DNA of 64,000 nucleotides from Propionicimonas sp020161015. GTDB taxonomy: Bacteria; Actinomycetota; Actinomycetes; Propionibacteriales; Propionibacteriaceae. The stretch lies in NCBI RefSeq assembly GCF_964266745.1, contig NZ_CAXWGX010000001.1, positions 186,001-250,000 on the forward strand, given 5' to 3'. Under the pieces are notes generated by a model that searched no databases, was not told where the DNA came from, and saw nothing but the letters and a program-made list of their open reading frames with translations. Within the stretch, counting starts at the first letter, position 1; every line of letters begins with the position of its first letter. Shown piece after piece: positions 33,308 to 42,422 of the stretch. The translations under genes were made by a program, and so were the position numbers.

Positions 33308-35014
33308 TGGCCAAGCCAGCAGAACTCAACCCCGACTCCCCCGCGCTGGAGGTCCGGACACCGCCCAAGGACTCTGGACCGGGCAAGCTCGCCGGCCCGG
33401 CCACCTGGGTCGACGACCGGATCGGCCTGGCGAAGCTCGCCGGCAACATCCGCAAGGTCTTCCCCGACCACTGGTCGTTCCTGCTCGGCGAGATCGCGCT
33501 GTACTCCTTCGTGATCCTGCTGTTGACCGGAGTCTTCCTCACCATCTGGTTCAAGCCCTCGATGGCCGAGGTGGAGTACGCCGGCACCTACGAGCTCATG
33601 CACGGCATCCCGATGTCGGAGGCGTTCGCGTCCACGCTGAGCATCAGCTTCGACATCCGCGGCGGCCTGCTGGTTCGGCAGATCCACCACTGGGCGGCGA
33701 TGCTCTTCGTGGCGGCGATGACCGCGCACATGCTGCGCGTGTTCTTCACCGGCGCGTTCCGCAAGCCGCGCGAGCTCAACTGGATCATCGGTATCGGCCT
33801 GTTCTCCATGGGCCTGGTCGAAGGCTTCGCCGGCTACTCGCTGCCTGACGACCTGCTGTCGGGCACCGGCCTGCGGTTCGTGGACGGGCTCGTCCGCTCG
33901 ATCCCGCTGATCGGCACCTGGGCGGAGTTCTTCATCTTCGGCGGCGAGTTCCCCGGAGAGCTGGTGATCCCGCGGCTGTACATGGTGCACATCCTGCTGA
34001 TCCCGGGGCTCCTGCTCGGCCTGATCAGCGCGCACATGGCGCTGCTAGCGCTACCACAAGCACACCCACTGGCCGGGCCCCGGGCGCACCAACCGGAACA
34101 TCCAGGGCTACCCGTTCTTCCCGATCTACGTGGCGAAGGCCGGCGGCTTCTTCTTCATCGTGTTCGGCGTGACGATCCTCATGGGCGCGCTGATGCAGAT
34201 CAACCCCGTGTGGCTGTACGGGCCGTACAACCCGTCGCAGGTGACCGCCGGCTCGCAGCCGGACTGGTACATGGGCTTCGTCGAGGGCGCGATCCGCATC
34301 ATCCCGAACTGGGAGTGGCACATCCTGGGCACCACCTGGTCGTGGAACATCTTCCTCCCCGGCGTGGGCCTGATGGGCCTGCTGTTCACCGGGTTGGCGC
34401 TCTACCCGTTCATCGAGGCCTGGATCACCGGCGACACCTCCGAGCACCACCTGCTCGACCGTCCGCGCAACGCGCCCGTCCGGACGGCCATCGGCGTGGC
34501 CGGGATGACCGCATACGCGATGTTCTGGCTCTCGGGTGGCAACGACATCATCGCCACGCAGTTCCACGTGTCGCTGAACGCCGTGACGTACGTCATGCGG
34601 GTCGCCGTCTTCGTCGCCCCGGTGATCGCGTTCATCGTCACCAAGCGCATCTGCATCTCACTGCAGCGCCAGGACGCCGAGCGTGTCCTGCACGGGTCGG
34701 AATCCGGCGTGATCGTCCGCAGCCCCGACGGCGGCTTCTCCGAGGCGCACGTGCCGATCACCCCGGGTGAGGCGTACTCGCTGACCCGGCACCCGCAGCC
34801 CCAGGCACTGGTGCCGAACGGGAAGAAGGTCGGACGGCTGCGTCGCCGGCTCTCCGCGTGGTACGCCGACGGGCAGCTGCCCAAGCCGACGGCCGCCGAG
34901 ATCGCCGGAGCGGCCCACCACGGTGCCCTCGAGGCAGACCACGACACCCCCGCGGTGGACGCCGGCCACGACGCGCCCGCCCTCGAGGGCAGCGACGCCG
35001 GGGACGCACGCTGA
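33307..35014 (+). CDS. qcrB: cytochrome b subunit of the bcc complex, with apparent frameshift
   Basis: The menaquinol-oxidising cytochrome b. Codons from ATG 33307 encode helices with both heme-ligand His pairs (QIHHWAAMLF...MTAHMLRVFF, and YMVHILLIPG...LISAHMALL). At about 34045-34051 the frame breaks: in frame 1 the text becomes nonsense after MALL. In frame +1 it continues as RYHKHTHWPGPGRTNRN, then PIYVAKAGGFFFIVFG and the Qo motif QPDWYMG, to the stop at 35014. Deleting one base (34048) restores the exact family spacing between the last heme His and KHT. As the complex is normally needed for respiration and neighbours are intact, a sequencing or assembly error is likely, but a real mutation is possible. 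Full length would be about 569 aa. Confidence 0.85.
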
Positions 35015-35547
35015 GCCCCGTCGTCGAGGTCGCGCGCGCCGGGTCGACGCTGCCGTCGCCGCAGGAGGTCGAGCAGCTGTACGCGCTCGCGTCCGCCCGC
35101 GGGCCGCTGGCCGAGCCGGTCGAGGTCGCGGAGCTCTACGCGACGCTGTACGACCTCACGCTGGACCGGCCCGACCTGGTGGCGGTCACGGCCCGCGAGG
35201 TCGGCGAACTCGTCGGATTCGCGTACGGGCACGCGTGGCGCTGGAGCGAGCAGACCGACGAGTGGTCGGCCGACCTGGCCGGGCGCCTCGGTGACGACGC
35301 GCCGGGCCTGGACGGGTCCTTCGCGGTCCAGCTGCTGGCCGTGCACCCGTCCTTCACCCGGAACGGGCTGGGCTTCGAACTGCTGAAACGCCTGATGATC
35401 GCGTCCGCGTCGGCCGTCCACTGGCTGGCGACCAGCGACCTGGACACCCCTGCGCGACGGCTGTACCGCCGCATGGGCTACCGTCCGCTCGGATACGGGC
35501 CCGAGACGCCCAGCGGCAGCCCGGGGCTGGTGCTGATCCACGGCTGA
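35011..35547 (+). CDS. GNAT-family N-acetyltransferase
   Basis: A roughly 178-aa cytoplasmic acetyltransferase. GNAT signs: LVGFAYGHAWRW, AVQLLAVHPSFTRNGLGFELLKRLM (motif A, acetyl-CoA pyrophosphate loop, with NGLGF replacing RGxGxG), and LDTPARRLYRRMGYRPLG (motif B). No ATG, GTG or TTG occurs at a plausible N-terminus. The best start is CTG 35011-35013, which overlaps the qcrB TGA as CTGA; the next GTG (35179) would remove part of the fold. Substrate unknown; it is transcribed with the bcc operon. Confidence 0.75.
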   Translation: MSPVVEVARAGSTLPSPQEVEQLYALASARGPLAEPVEVAELYATLYDLTLDRPDLVAVTAREVGELVGFAYGHAWRWSEQTDEWSADLAGRLGDDAPGLDGSFAVQLLAVHPSFTRNGLGFELLKRLMIASASAVHWLATSDLDTPARRLYRRMGYRPLGYGPETPSGSPGLVLIHG

Positions 35548-35568
35548 CCCCCCGTTGGTGGCGCCCGG

Positions 35569-35574
35569 TACCCT
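35569..35574 (+). promoter_or_regulatory. -10 element, leaderless promoter of guaB1
   Basis: TACCCT, 6 nt before GTG 35581. Confidence 0.55.
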
Positions 35575-35580
35575 TGTCCG

Positions 35581-37026
35581 GTGCGTTTCCTCACCGGCAA
35601 GCCCAGCTACGACCTGACCTACGACGACGTCTTCATGGCGCCGCGGCGCTCGTCGGTCACCTCCCGGCTCGACGTCGACCTCACCAGCACGGACGGGTTG
35701 CGCCTGCCCCTGCCGCTGGTCGTCGCCAACATGACCGCGGTCGCCGGCCGCCGGATGGCCGAGACCGTCGCCCGGCGCGGCGCCGTCGCGATCATCCCCC
35801 AGGACCTCCCCGTCGACATCGTCGGTGGCGCCATCGCGAAGGTGAAGGCTGCCCACACGGTGTTCGACACCGCGCTCACGATCGGCCCCCACGCCACGGT
35901 CGGCGAGGCGCTGATGCTGATGCCCAAGCGCGCCCACGGCATGGTCGTCGTGGTCGACGGCACCGGCGCACCCCTGGGCACGGTGTCCGAGGCTGAGCTG
36001 GAGGGCATGGACCGCTTCGCCCAGGTGCACGAGGCGATGGTCACCGACCTCACGCTGGTCTCCCCCGACACGACGCCGACCGAGGTGTTCGACGAGCTCA
36101 CCACCCGGCGCCACAAGGCCGCCCTCGCCGTCTCCGACGGCGAACTGGTGGGCCTGCTGACCGTCCGGGGCGCCGTGCGGGCCGGCCTCTACGCGCCCGC
36201 CCTTGACGCCGACGGGCGCCTGCGGATCGGGGCGGCCGTCGGCATCTCCGGCGACGTGGAGCACCGTGCGGAGTCGCTGCTCGAGGCCGGGGCGGACGTC
36301 CTGGTGATGGACACGGCACACGGGCACCAGGAGCGCATGATCAGCGCCGTCCAGCGCTGCCGGGCCGTCGTCGCCGCGTCCGGGCTGGACGTGCCGATCG
36401 TGGCCGGCAACGTGGTCACCGCCGACGGCACCGCCGACCTGATCGAGGCCGGCGCCGACGTGGTGAAGGTCGGTGTCGGGCCGGGCGCCATGTGCACCAC
36501 GCGCATGCAGACCGGCGTCGGGCGCCCGCAGTTCTCCGCGGTGCTCGAGTGTGCCCAGGAGGCGCAGGATGCCGGCAAGAGCATCTGGGCCGACGGCGGC
36601 GTCCGGCACCCCCGAGACGTGGCCCTCGCACTGGCCGCCGGCGCGGGCGCGGTGATGATCGGGTCGTGGTTCGCCGGGACGCACGAGTCTCCGGGCGAGC
36701 TGCTGTTCGCCTCGGACGGGCGTCCCTACAAGGAGTCGTTCGGCATGGCCTCCGCCCGTGCGGTGCGGGCCCGGACCCGCACTCAGTCCGCCTTCGACCG
36801 GGCACGCGCGGCCCTGTTCGAGGAGGGGATCTCGTCCTCCCGCATGTACCTCGACCCCGCCCGACCCGGCGTGGAGGACCTGCTCGACTTCATCACCTCC
36901 GGCGTCCGCAGCTCCTGCACCTACGCCGGCGCCCGCACCCTGCACGAGTTCGCATCGCAGGCGATCGTCGGCGTGCAGTCCGCGTCCGGCTACGCCGAAG
37001 GCCGTCCGCTGCACTCGAGCTGGTAG
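35581..37026 (+). CDS. guaB1: GuaB1 family IMP dehydrogenase-related protein (GMP reductase)
   Basis: A 481-aa TIM-barrel protein with an inserted CBS pair (about 95-210). N-terminus FLTGKPSYDLTYDDVFMAP; nucleotide and catalytic regions VLVMDTAHGHQERM, VAGNVVTADGTADLIEAGAD, KVGVGPGAMCTTRMQTGVG with the catalytic Cys, and WADGGVRHPRDVALALAAGA. In mycobacteria GuaB1 proteins are GMP reductases (GMP + NADPH to IMP + ammonia) acting in purine salvage rather than IMP dehydrogenases. The transcript is probably leaderless. It is convergent with the CASTOR/POLLUX-like gene. Confidence 0.92.
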   Translation: MRFLTGKPSYDLTYDDVFMAPRRSSVTSRLDVDLTSTDGLRLPLPLVVANMTAVAGRRMAETVARRGAVAIIPQDLPVDIVGGAIAKVKAAHTVFDTALTIGPHATVGEALMLMPKRAHGMVVVVDGTGAPLGTVSEAELEGMDRFAQVHEAMVTDLTLVSPDTTPTEVFDELTTRRHKAALAVSDGELVGLLTVRGAVRAGLYAPALDADGRLRIGAAVGISGDVEHRAESLLEAGADVLVMDTAHGHQERMISAVQRCRAVVAASGLDVPIVAGNVVTADGTADLIEAGADVVKVGVGPGAMCTTRMQTGVGRPQFSAVLECAQEAQDAGKSIWADGGVRHPRDVALALAAGAGAVMIGSWFAGTHESPGELLFASDGRPYKESFGMASARAVRARTRTQSAFDRARAALFEEGISSSRMYLDPARPGVEDLLDFITSGVRSSCTYAGARTLHEFASQAIVGVQSASGYAEGRPLHSSW

Positions 37027-37085
37027 GACGCTCCCGTCCGTCCCGCTGCCCGCGAGCAGCCCACCTGAGGCGGGCCGGCTCGCTT

Positions 37086-37171
37086 GAGGGCCAGCCCTCC
37101 CACTCGAGGGCCAGCCTTCGCGTCGAGGGCCAGCACCGGTGTGCGAGCCCTCGGCCGTAACGCTGGCCCTC
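37086..37171. repeat. GAGGGCCAGC direct repeats with inverted copy
   Basis: Three direct copies of GAGGGCCAGC at 37086-37095, 37106-37115 and 37125-37134 (spacing 20 and 19 bp) and one inverted copy at 37162-37171. Copy three and the inverted copy can pair as an 11-bp stem (37124-37134 with 37162-37172). The array lies between convergent genes, so a bidirectional terminator made of repeats is a plausible role. Confidence 0.65.
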
Positions 37172-37178
37172 GCAGTCG

Positions 37179-37232
37179 AGCCGGGCGGACGTGTTCAGCC
37201 GGGCTGACGCGTCCAGCCGGGCGGACGCCCCG
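37179..37232. repeat. 18-bp tandem repeat, three units
   Basis: Three 18-bp units starting at 37179, 37197 and 37215, each beginning AGCCGGGC followed by GGACG or TGACG. It directly follows the GAGGGCCAGC array and ends 33 bp before the convergent gene. All frames lack a convincing gene. This could be a slippage-prone intergenic minisatellite. Confidence 0.6.
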
Positions 37233-37264
37233 GGTGGACGTGCCGTGTGGATGCGCCGAGCGGC

Positions 37265-39142
37265 TCAGGCGCGTCCGGTGGCGAGGACGATCACGCGATC
37301 GGCGGGATCGAACGTGATCCGCTCGGCCTTCTTCGGGTTCACGCGGACGCCGTAGCCGTGGCGTCCGTGGTGGGCGTGCTCGGCGACCCGGTACCCGATC
37401 GCGGTCTCGCCGCGGCGGCGGGCCGCCTCCAGCACCGTGTAGAAATCCACGGGTCGGCCCGGGACGACGTACTCAGTGACCGGGTTGAGGTAGATCTCGC
37501 TGCCCTCGCTCTCGAAGAGGGTCTCGAACACCTCCGTCAGGCGACGGTTCTCCGACACCTGCGAGAGCAGCAGGGCGATCAGCTTGTCACTGACGATGAA
37601 GTCGTCGGCCTGGGTCACCTCGGCGAGTTCGCGGTTGGCGTCGTCCAGCATCTCGCTCACGATGTTCAGCGTGAACCCGCCGTGGCTGGAGAGGTCGCGC
37701 AGCTGGAGGAGGGTCACCAGGGTGCGGCTGTCCGCCCGCTGGAGGTCCGGATCAGAGGTGTCGGCGAGCACGAGGATGTGGTCGAACCCCGACACATCGA
37801 GCCCCTCGAGCACCGAGCGCCGGGTGGGGGACGCGTGCTGGACGGTCGCCTCGATGTTCACCAGCGCAGGCAGCTCCGGCGGCTCGGTCGGCGCCACGAT
37901 GCGCACCTGGGAGCCGGGAGCGACGTACTCGTCGAGTTCGCTGAGCATCAGGGGCAGGTTCGCGTTGACGCCGAGCACCAGCGTGCGCTCCGGACGCATC
38001 GCGACCACCGCCCCGTCCGCCACGTTCTCCAGGTCGGGCGTGCCGGGCTCGGCGAGGCTGATCCGGCTGTCGTCCTCCGCGATCACGACCACCTGGTCGC
38101 CGTCTCCGAGGACGGTGTCGGGGGCGGGGTTGATCAGCACCCGGCCGTCGGCCACCAGGCCGATCGCCGTGCAGTCGGCGAAGGCGAGCTGGGCGTCGAA
38201 GTAGCTCCCGCCCACCAGCGAGGGCTGCTCGGTGAAGTAGATCTCATCGCCGTCGAAGTCGAGCAGTTCGGAGTACACGACGGAGAGTCCGGACTGGCGG
38301 CAGGTCTGCACGGTGATCCGCGCGATCAGCTCCGACCCGAGTACCCAGTGGGCCTCGTCCCGGCCGACCAGTCGCGCCACCTCGAGGTTGGCCGGGTCCG
38401 CCAGCTCCCCGACGATGTGGTAGCGGCCGTCCGGGCGGCCAGGGTCGTTGGTGAGGGCCAGGGCCGTCTTGATCACCTCTGCGTCCGGCTCGTTCGAACC
38501 CTCCGGGGCAAGGATGATGATGCTGCGCGCCTGCGCCGGGCTGACGAGCGTCAGGTCCGCCGCACGCTTGGGGTCGCCGGTGCGGCAGACGACCGAGGTG
38601 CGTCCCAGGTCACCGGCGGACGCACGGATCGCGTCCTCCATCTCGACCTTGTCGCGTTCGGCGAGCACCACGACGGATGCCCGGCGACGGGACTGGTTGG
38701 CGATCGAGAGCTCGTGGATGATCGAGTGGATCTTCGGGTTCCACCCCAGGATCAGCGTGTGGTCGTGCTCCAGCACCGTCGAGCGCCCCTTGCGGAGTTC
38801 CTCGACCTTCGCGTCGAAGGCTCCCGAGACGATGCCGATGAGGCTCGCGACGATCACCAGGCCCCCGATCGTGATCACCAGCATCAGCAGTCGGAAGCCC
38901 CAGCCGGCGTCACCGCCCATGGTGCCGGGATCCAGGGTGCGCATCAGGCCGCCCCAGAGGATGTCGATGAAGTCGCCGTCGCCTGCGTCGTCCGGGAACG
39001 CGCGGAACACCCAGACCAGGCCGCTGACCAGCAGCACCAGGGCAACGGTGGCCAGGCCGAGCAGCCCCATCAGCGCGATCGTCCCGCGCGACATGACGTT
39101 GTCGAACCAGTAGCGGAACCGCTCGCCGGCGCTGTGCTTCAT
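37265..39142 (-). CDS. CASTOR/POLLUX-related ion channel with RCK-like domains
   Basis: A 625-aa membrane protein of the CASTOR/POLLUX/SYM8 ion-channel family, present in actinobacteria as well as plants. It has two N-terminal transmembrane helices (about 21-47 and 85-107) flanking a pore-like segment (FIDILWGGLMRTLDPG). A large cytoplasmic part follows with two Rossmann/RCK-type modules (HDHTLILGWNPKIHSIIHEL; RTLVLGVNANLPLMLSELDE) and TrkA-C-like ends (NPAPDTVLGDGDQVVVIAEDD). It probably gates cations in response to ligand binding. ATG with GGGGGAG upstream. There is no operon partner. Confidence 0.85.
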   Translation of the reverse strand: MKHSAGERFRYWFDNVMSRGTIALMGLLGLATVALVLLVSGLVWVFRAFPDDAGDGDFIDILWGGLMRTLDPGTMGGDAGWGFRLLMLVITIGGLVIVASLIGIVSGAFDAKVEELRKGRSTVLEHDHTLILGWNPKIHSIIHELSIANQSRRRASVVVLAERDKVEMEDAIRASAGDLGRTSVVCRTGDPKRAADLTLVSPAQARSIIILAPEGSNEPDAEVIKTALALTNDPGRPDGRYHIVGELADPANLEVARLVGRDEAHWVLGSELIARITVQTCRQSGLSVVYSELLDFDGDEIYFTEQPSLVGGSYFDAQLAFADCTAIGLVADGRVLINPAPDTVLGDGDQVVVIAEDDSRISLAEPGTPDLENVADGAVVAMRPERTLVLGVNANLPLMLSELDEYVAPGSQVRIVAPTEPPELPALVNIEATVQHASPTRRSVLEGLDVSGFDHILVLADTSDPDLQRADSRTLVTLLQLRDLSSHGGFTLNIVSEMLDDANRELAEVTQADDFIVSDKLIALLLSQVSENRRLTEVFETLFESEGSEIYLNPVTEYVVPGRPVDFYTVLEAARRRGETAIGYRVAEHAHHGRHGYGVRVNPKKAERITFDPADRVIVLATGRA

Positions 39143-39222
39143 CGGCTTCTCCCCCTGTCACGCTGCGGCAGCAGCCTATTGGGTGGGCGCCAGCGGACGC
39201 CTCCGTCCGGCCAGGGACGCGC

Positions 39223-40239
39223 TCAGCGCTCGGCGAGGGGATCCGGCATCGGGATGCCGAGGGCCAGGGAGAGCTGCCGGTAGCCCTCGACGATCTGGGC
39301 GTCGGGCCCGAACTCCGGATCCGGGCACACGTAGTCGTGGGGCAGGTGGGCCTCCAGGGGCACCTGGTAGACCTGCACCCGGTCGGGCGGGACGAGGCGG
39401 CGCACCAGCTGCTCGTTGAAGTCGTGGTCGATGCTGGCGTCCCCCGCATTGCGCACCAGCAGGACGGAGCCGCGCACCGAGGCGGCCGGCTGCCTCTCGA
39501 GCCACAGCCGCAGCCCAAGGAACGCCGCGATGCCCTTGAGGGAGTAGCGCGGGTACACCATCCCGGCCACGTTGTCCGCGCCCTTCTCCGGCGCCCACCA
39601 GGCATAGCTGTCCACCGGGGAAAGGCGCAGGGCACGCGTCATCGCCGGCACCTCCCAGCTGGCGTAGCCCCCGGGGTTGAGCAGAGGCGAGATCAGCACC
39701 GTGTGGGCCACCTCCGGACGCGCCGCCGCGGCCCACATGGCCAGCGCCCCGCCGCCGGACAGTCCCATCACCTGGACCTGGTCGCCGAGCCCCGCGCCGG
39801 TGTCGATCGCCTGGTCGGCGAAGGTGCGGAGCTCCTCCACCGTCAGCCGGGAGAACTCGTCGGTCATCTTGTCGGCCAGCCCGTGGTGCGGCAGGCGCGG
39901 CACCCACACGTTGTAGCCCTGGTCGCGGTACGCCTTCGCGACGAGCCGGAACCCGTCGGGGGTGTTGGTGTAGCCGTGGAAGATCACCAGCGCCACCGGG
40001 GAGCGGGCGCCGGTCAGCGCGGCGATGCTGCCGCCCCGCGCGAGCAGCGGCAGTTGCTTCTCCGCGGCGAGAACGGCATCGATCCCGGCGACCGCCTTCG
40101 CGTAGGACCCGTCCGGCTCGGGACGCGCGGTCAGGTCGGGATCAAGGACCGGGGTGAAGAGAACGAGCGCGAGCGCGGCGAGCAGGGCGAGCAACACCCA
40201 CAGGACGCGCCGGAGGACCTTCCGGCGGCGACGAGCCAT
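39223..40239 (-). CDS. membrane-anchored alpha/beta-hydrolase (lysophospholipase-like)
   Basis: A 338-aa hydrolase with a basic N-terminus and one signal-anchor helix (VLRRVLWVLLALLAALALVLF). The hydrolase domain has VIFHGYTNTPDGFR (oxyanion), nucleophile elbow VMGLSGGGALAMW, acid candidate in NAGDASIDHDFN and base in EAHLPHDYVC. This order matches monoglyceride lipase/lysophospholipase relatives facing the outside. ATG is 6 nt from a TAGCCT -10 (40246-40251). The substrate is unknown. Confidence 0.83.
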   Translation of the reverse strand: MARRRRKVLRRVLWVLLALLAALALVLFTPVLDPDLTARPEPDGSYAKAVAGIDAVLAAEKQLPLLARGGSIAALTGARSPVALVIFHGYTNTPDGFRLVAKAYRDQGYNVWVPRLPHHGLADKMTDEFSRLTVEELRTFADQAIDTGAGLGDQVQVMGLSGGGALAMWAAAARPEVAHTVLISPLLNPGGYASWEVPAMTRALRLSPVDSYAWWAPEKGADNVAGMVYPRYSLKGIAAFLGLRLWLERQPAASVRGSVLLVRNAGDASIDHDFNEQLVRRLVPPDRVQVYQVPLEAHLPHDYVCPDPEFGPDAQIVEGYRQLSLALGIPMPDPLAER

Positions 40240-40245
40240 GACTTC

Positions 40246-40251
40246 AGGCTA
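40246..40251 (-). promoter_or_regulatory. -10 element, leaderless promoter of hydrolase gene
   Basis: TAGCCT on the minus strand, 6 nt before the ATG at 40237-40239. Confidence 0.55.
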
Positions 40252-40274
40252 GGACGGACGGATCTCCCCCACCG

Positions 40275-40308
40275 GGGAATCCGGACGCGAGCCGCTGCAC
40301 GGATTCCC
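40275..40308 (-). terminator. hairpin downstream of the ctaCDF operon
   Basis: A 9-bp perfect stem (40275-40283 with 40300-40308) with a 16-nt loop, 19 bp after the ctaF stop codon in the direction of transcription. It separates the oxidase operon from the hydrolase gene. Confidence 0.6.
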
Positions 40309-40326
40309 GAGCGCCGGCACCGATGC

Positions 40327-40722
40327 TCAGTGCTGGTAGTCGCGCCGGTAGTACTGGTAGGTCCAGCCGGTGACCGCCCAGATGCCCAGGCCCACCCCGA
40401 GGAGAGTGAGCCACCAGCCGAAGACCGGGCCGAGGCCCATCAGCATCACGGTGAGGGCGGTCCAGAACGGCCAGATGCTCGTGGAAGGGAAGAACCCGAC
40501 CTCGCCGGCGCCCTCGATGATCTCGCCGTCCTTGCGATCCTCCGGACGCGCGTCGATCTTGCGCGACTGGATCGAGAAGTACGTCGACAGCATCCCGAAG
40601 AACGCCAGGGTGAGCAGCAGCGCCACCGTCCCGATGATCTCGCGGGAGACGAACCAGTAGACCGGTGCCACGGCCACGAAGAAGACCGTGATCATCACGA
40701 AGATCAACCGCTCGGCCTTCAC
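40327..40722 (-). CDS. ctaF: cytochrome c oxidase subunit IV (actinobacterial)
   Basis: A 131-aa small membrane subunit of the actinobacterial aa3 oxidase with four hydrophobic helices (two in 1-45 and two in 85-120) separated by a charged loop (SRKIDARPEDRKDGEIIEG). C-terminal GWTYQYYRRDY is conserved. It starts with GTG overlapping the ctaD stop by 4 bp. In mycobacterial structures this subunit packs against subunit I and III. Confidence 0.92.
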   Translation of the reverse strand: MKAERLIFVMITVFFVAVAPVYWFVSREIIGTVALLLTLAFFGMLSTYFSIQSRKIDARPEDRKDGEIIEGAGEVGFFPSTSIWPFWTALTVMLMGLGPVFGWWLTLLGVGLGIWAVTGWTYQYYRRDYQH

Positions 40723-42422
40723 TTCGCGTCTCCGCTCGTCAGTTCGTCGATGGTGTCCTGGGCCGGGTTGACCGGCTGGCGGAGCTCCGGACGGGACGCG
40801 TCGAGCGCGGGGGAGAACGACCGGATCGACGGCATCTTGTCGAAGTTGAACCGCGGCGGCGGGCTCGACGTGGCCCACTCCAGCGACCGTCCCCACCCCC
40901 ACGGGTCGTTGGTCTTCACCAGCGGGGCGTTGCGGCTGATCCACACGTTCCACAGGAACGGGAGCATCGAGACCCCGAGCAGGAAGGCGCCGACGGTCGA
41001 GACCTGGTTGAGGAAGGTGAAGCCCTCACCCGGCAGGTAGTCGGCGATCCGTCGCTGCATGCCCTCCACGCCCAGCCAGTGCTGCACGAGGAAGGTCAGG
41101 TGGAAGCCGATGAACAGCAGCCAGAAGTGCAGCTTGCCCAGGCGCTCGTTCAGCATCCGTCCGGTGAGCTTCGGCCACCAGAAGTAGAAGCCCGCGAACA
41201 TCGCGAAGACCACGGTGCCGAACAGGACGTAGTGGAAGTGCGCGACCACGAAGTAGGTGTCCGACACCGGGAAGTCCAGGGGCGGGGACGCCAGCATGAT
41301 GCCGGTCAGGCCACCGAAGAGGAACGAGGTCAGGAAGCCGATCGCCCAGACCATGGGCGTGTCGAAGGTCAGCGCACCGCCCCACATCGTGCCGATCCAG
41401 TTGAAGAACTTCACCCCGGTCGGGACGGCGATCAGGAAGGTCATGAACGAGAAGAACGGCAGGTTCACCGCTCCGGTGACGAACATGTGGTGGGCCCACA
41501 CCGAGATCGACAGGGCGCCGATCGCCAGCGTGGCCGCCACCAGCCCGATGTAGCCGAAGATCGGCTTGCGGCTGAAGACCGGCAGGATCTCGGTGATGAT
41601 GCCGAAGAACGGCAGCGCGATGATGTAGACCTCGGGGTGCCCGAAGAACCAGAACAGGTGCTGCCAGAGCACCGCCCCTCCGGTGGCCGGGTCGAGGATG
41701 TGCGTCCCCATCCGGCGGTCGGCCTCCAGCACCAGCAGGCCCGCGGCCAGCACCGGGAAGCAGATCAGGATCATGATCGAGGTGACAAGGATGTTCCAGG
41801 TGAAGATGGGCATCCGGAACATCGTCATGCCCGGGGCGCGCAGCGTGATGATCGTGGTGGTGAAGTTCACCGCGCCGAGGATGGTGGACAGGCCCATCAC
41901 GTAGAGGCCCATGATCCACAGGTCGCCGCCGATGCCCGGCGAGTTCACCGCGTCCGACAGTGGCACGTAGGCGAACCAGCCGAAGCTGGCCGCGCCGCCG
42001 GGGGTCAGGAAGCCCAGGCAGGCCGTGACCGAGCCGAACAGGTACAGCCAGTAGCTGAAGGCGTTCAGCCGCGGGAAGGCCACGTCCGGAGCGCCGATCT
42101 GGAGCGGCATGATCGCGTTCGCGAAAGCGACGAACATCGGCGTCGCGAACATCAGCAGCATCAGCGTGCCGTGCATCGTGAACAGCTGGTTGAACGTCTC
42201 GTAGTGCATGAACTGCAGGCCCGGGTAGGCCAGCTCTGCCCGGATCGCGAGCGCCATCAGGCCGGCGAAGGCGAAGTAGAGCAGCGACGTGATGAAGTAC
42301 ATGTTCCCGATCACCTTGTGATCGGTCGTGGTGAGCAGCTTCATCGCGAGCGCACCCCAGCGACGGCGCTCGACGAGCGGGCGGGCGTCGACCTCGTCGA
42401 GGCTCAGGCGGGCGACGGTCAC
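40719..42422 (-). CDS. ctaD: cytochrome c oxidase subunit I (aa3 type)
   Basis: A 567-aa heme-copper oxidase catalytic subunit with twelve helices. Low-spin heme His in FTMHGTLMLLMF; CuB and cross-linked Tyr in WFFGHPEVYIIALP; CuB His pair in VWAHHMFVTG; heme ligands in VVAHFHYVLFG; K-channel TGVKFFNWIGTMW. It reduces oxygen to water and pumps protons. The start is GTG 42420-42422, coupled to ctaC by a 4-bp overlap; a later Met (MKLLTTTDHK) matches shorter relatives. The C-terminal extension after LPFLWNVWISR is the usual actinobacterial tail. Confidence 0.96.
   Translation of the reverse strand: MTVARLSLDEVDARPLVERRRWGALAMKLLTTTDHKVIGNMYFITSLLYFAFAGLMALAIRAELAYPGLQFMHYETFNQLFTMHGTLMLLMFATPMFVAFANAIMPLQIGAPDVAFPRLNAFSYWLYLFGSVTACLGFLTPGGAASFGWFAYVPLSDAVNSPGIGGDLWIMGLYVMGLSTILGAVNFTTTIITLRAPGMTMFRMPIFTWNILVTSIMILICFPVLAAGLLVLEADRRMGTHILDPATGGAVLWQHLFWFFGHPEVYIIALPFFGIITEILPVFSRKPIFGYIGLVAATLAIGALSISVWAHHMFVTGAVNLPFFSFMTFLIAVPTGVKFFNWIGTMWGGALTFDTPMVWAIGFLTSFLFGGLTGIMLASPPLDFPVSDTYFVVAHFHYVLFGTVVFAMFAGFYFWWPKLTGRMLNERLGKLHFWLLFIGFHLTFLVQHWLGVEGMQRRIADYLPGEGFTFLNQVSTVGAFLLGVSMLPFLWNVWISRNAPLVKTNDPWGWGRSLEWATSSPPPRFNFDKMPSIRSFSPALDASRPELRQPVNPAQDTIDELTSGDAK

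Noticed and set aside
34402..37014. 870-codon open frame antisense to qcrB, the acetyltransferase gene and guaB1
   Set aside because: It spans several clearly real genes on the other strand and has low-complexity composition with no recognisable fold.
37086..37232. CRISPR array
   Set aside because: Repeats are only 10 or 18 bp, spacers are absent or about 10 bp, and no cas genes exist in the window.
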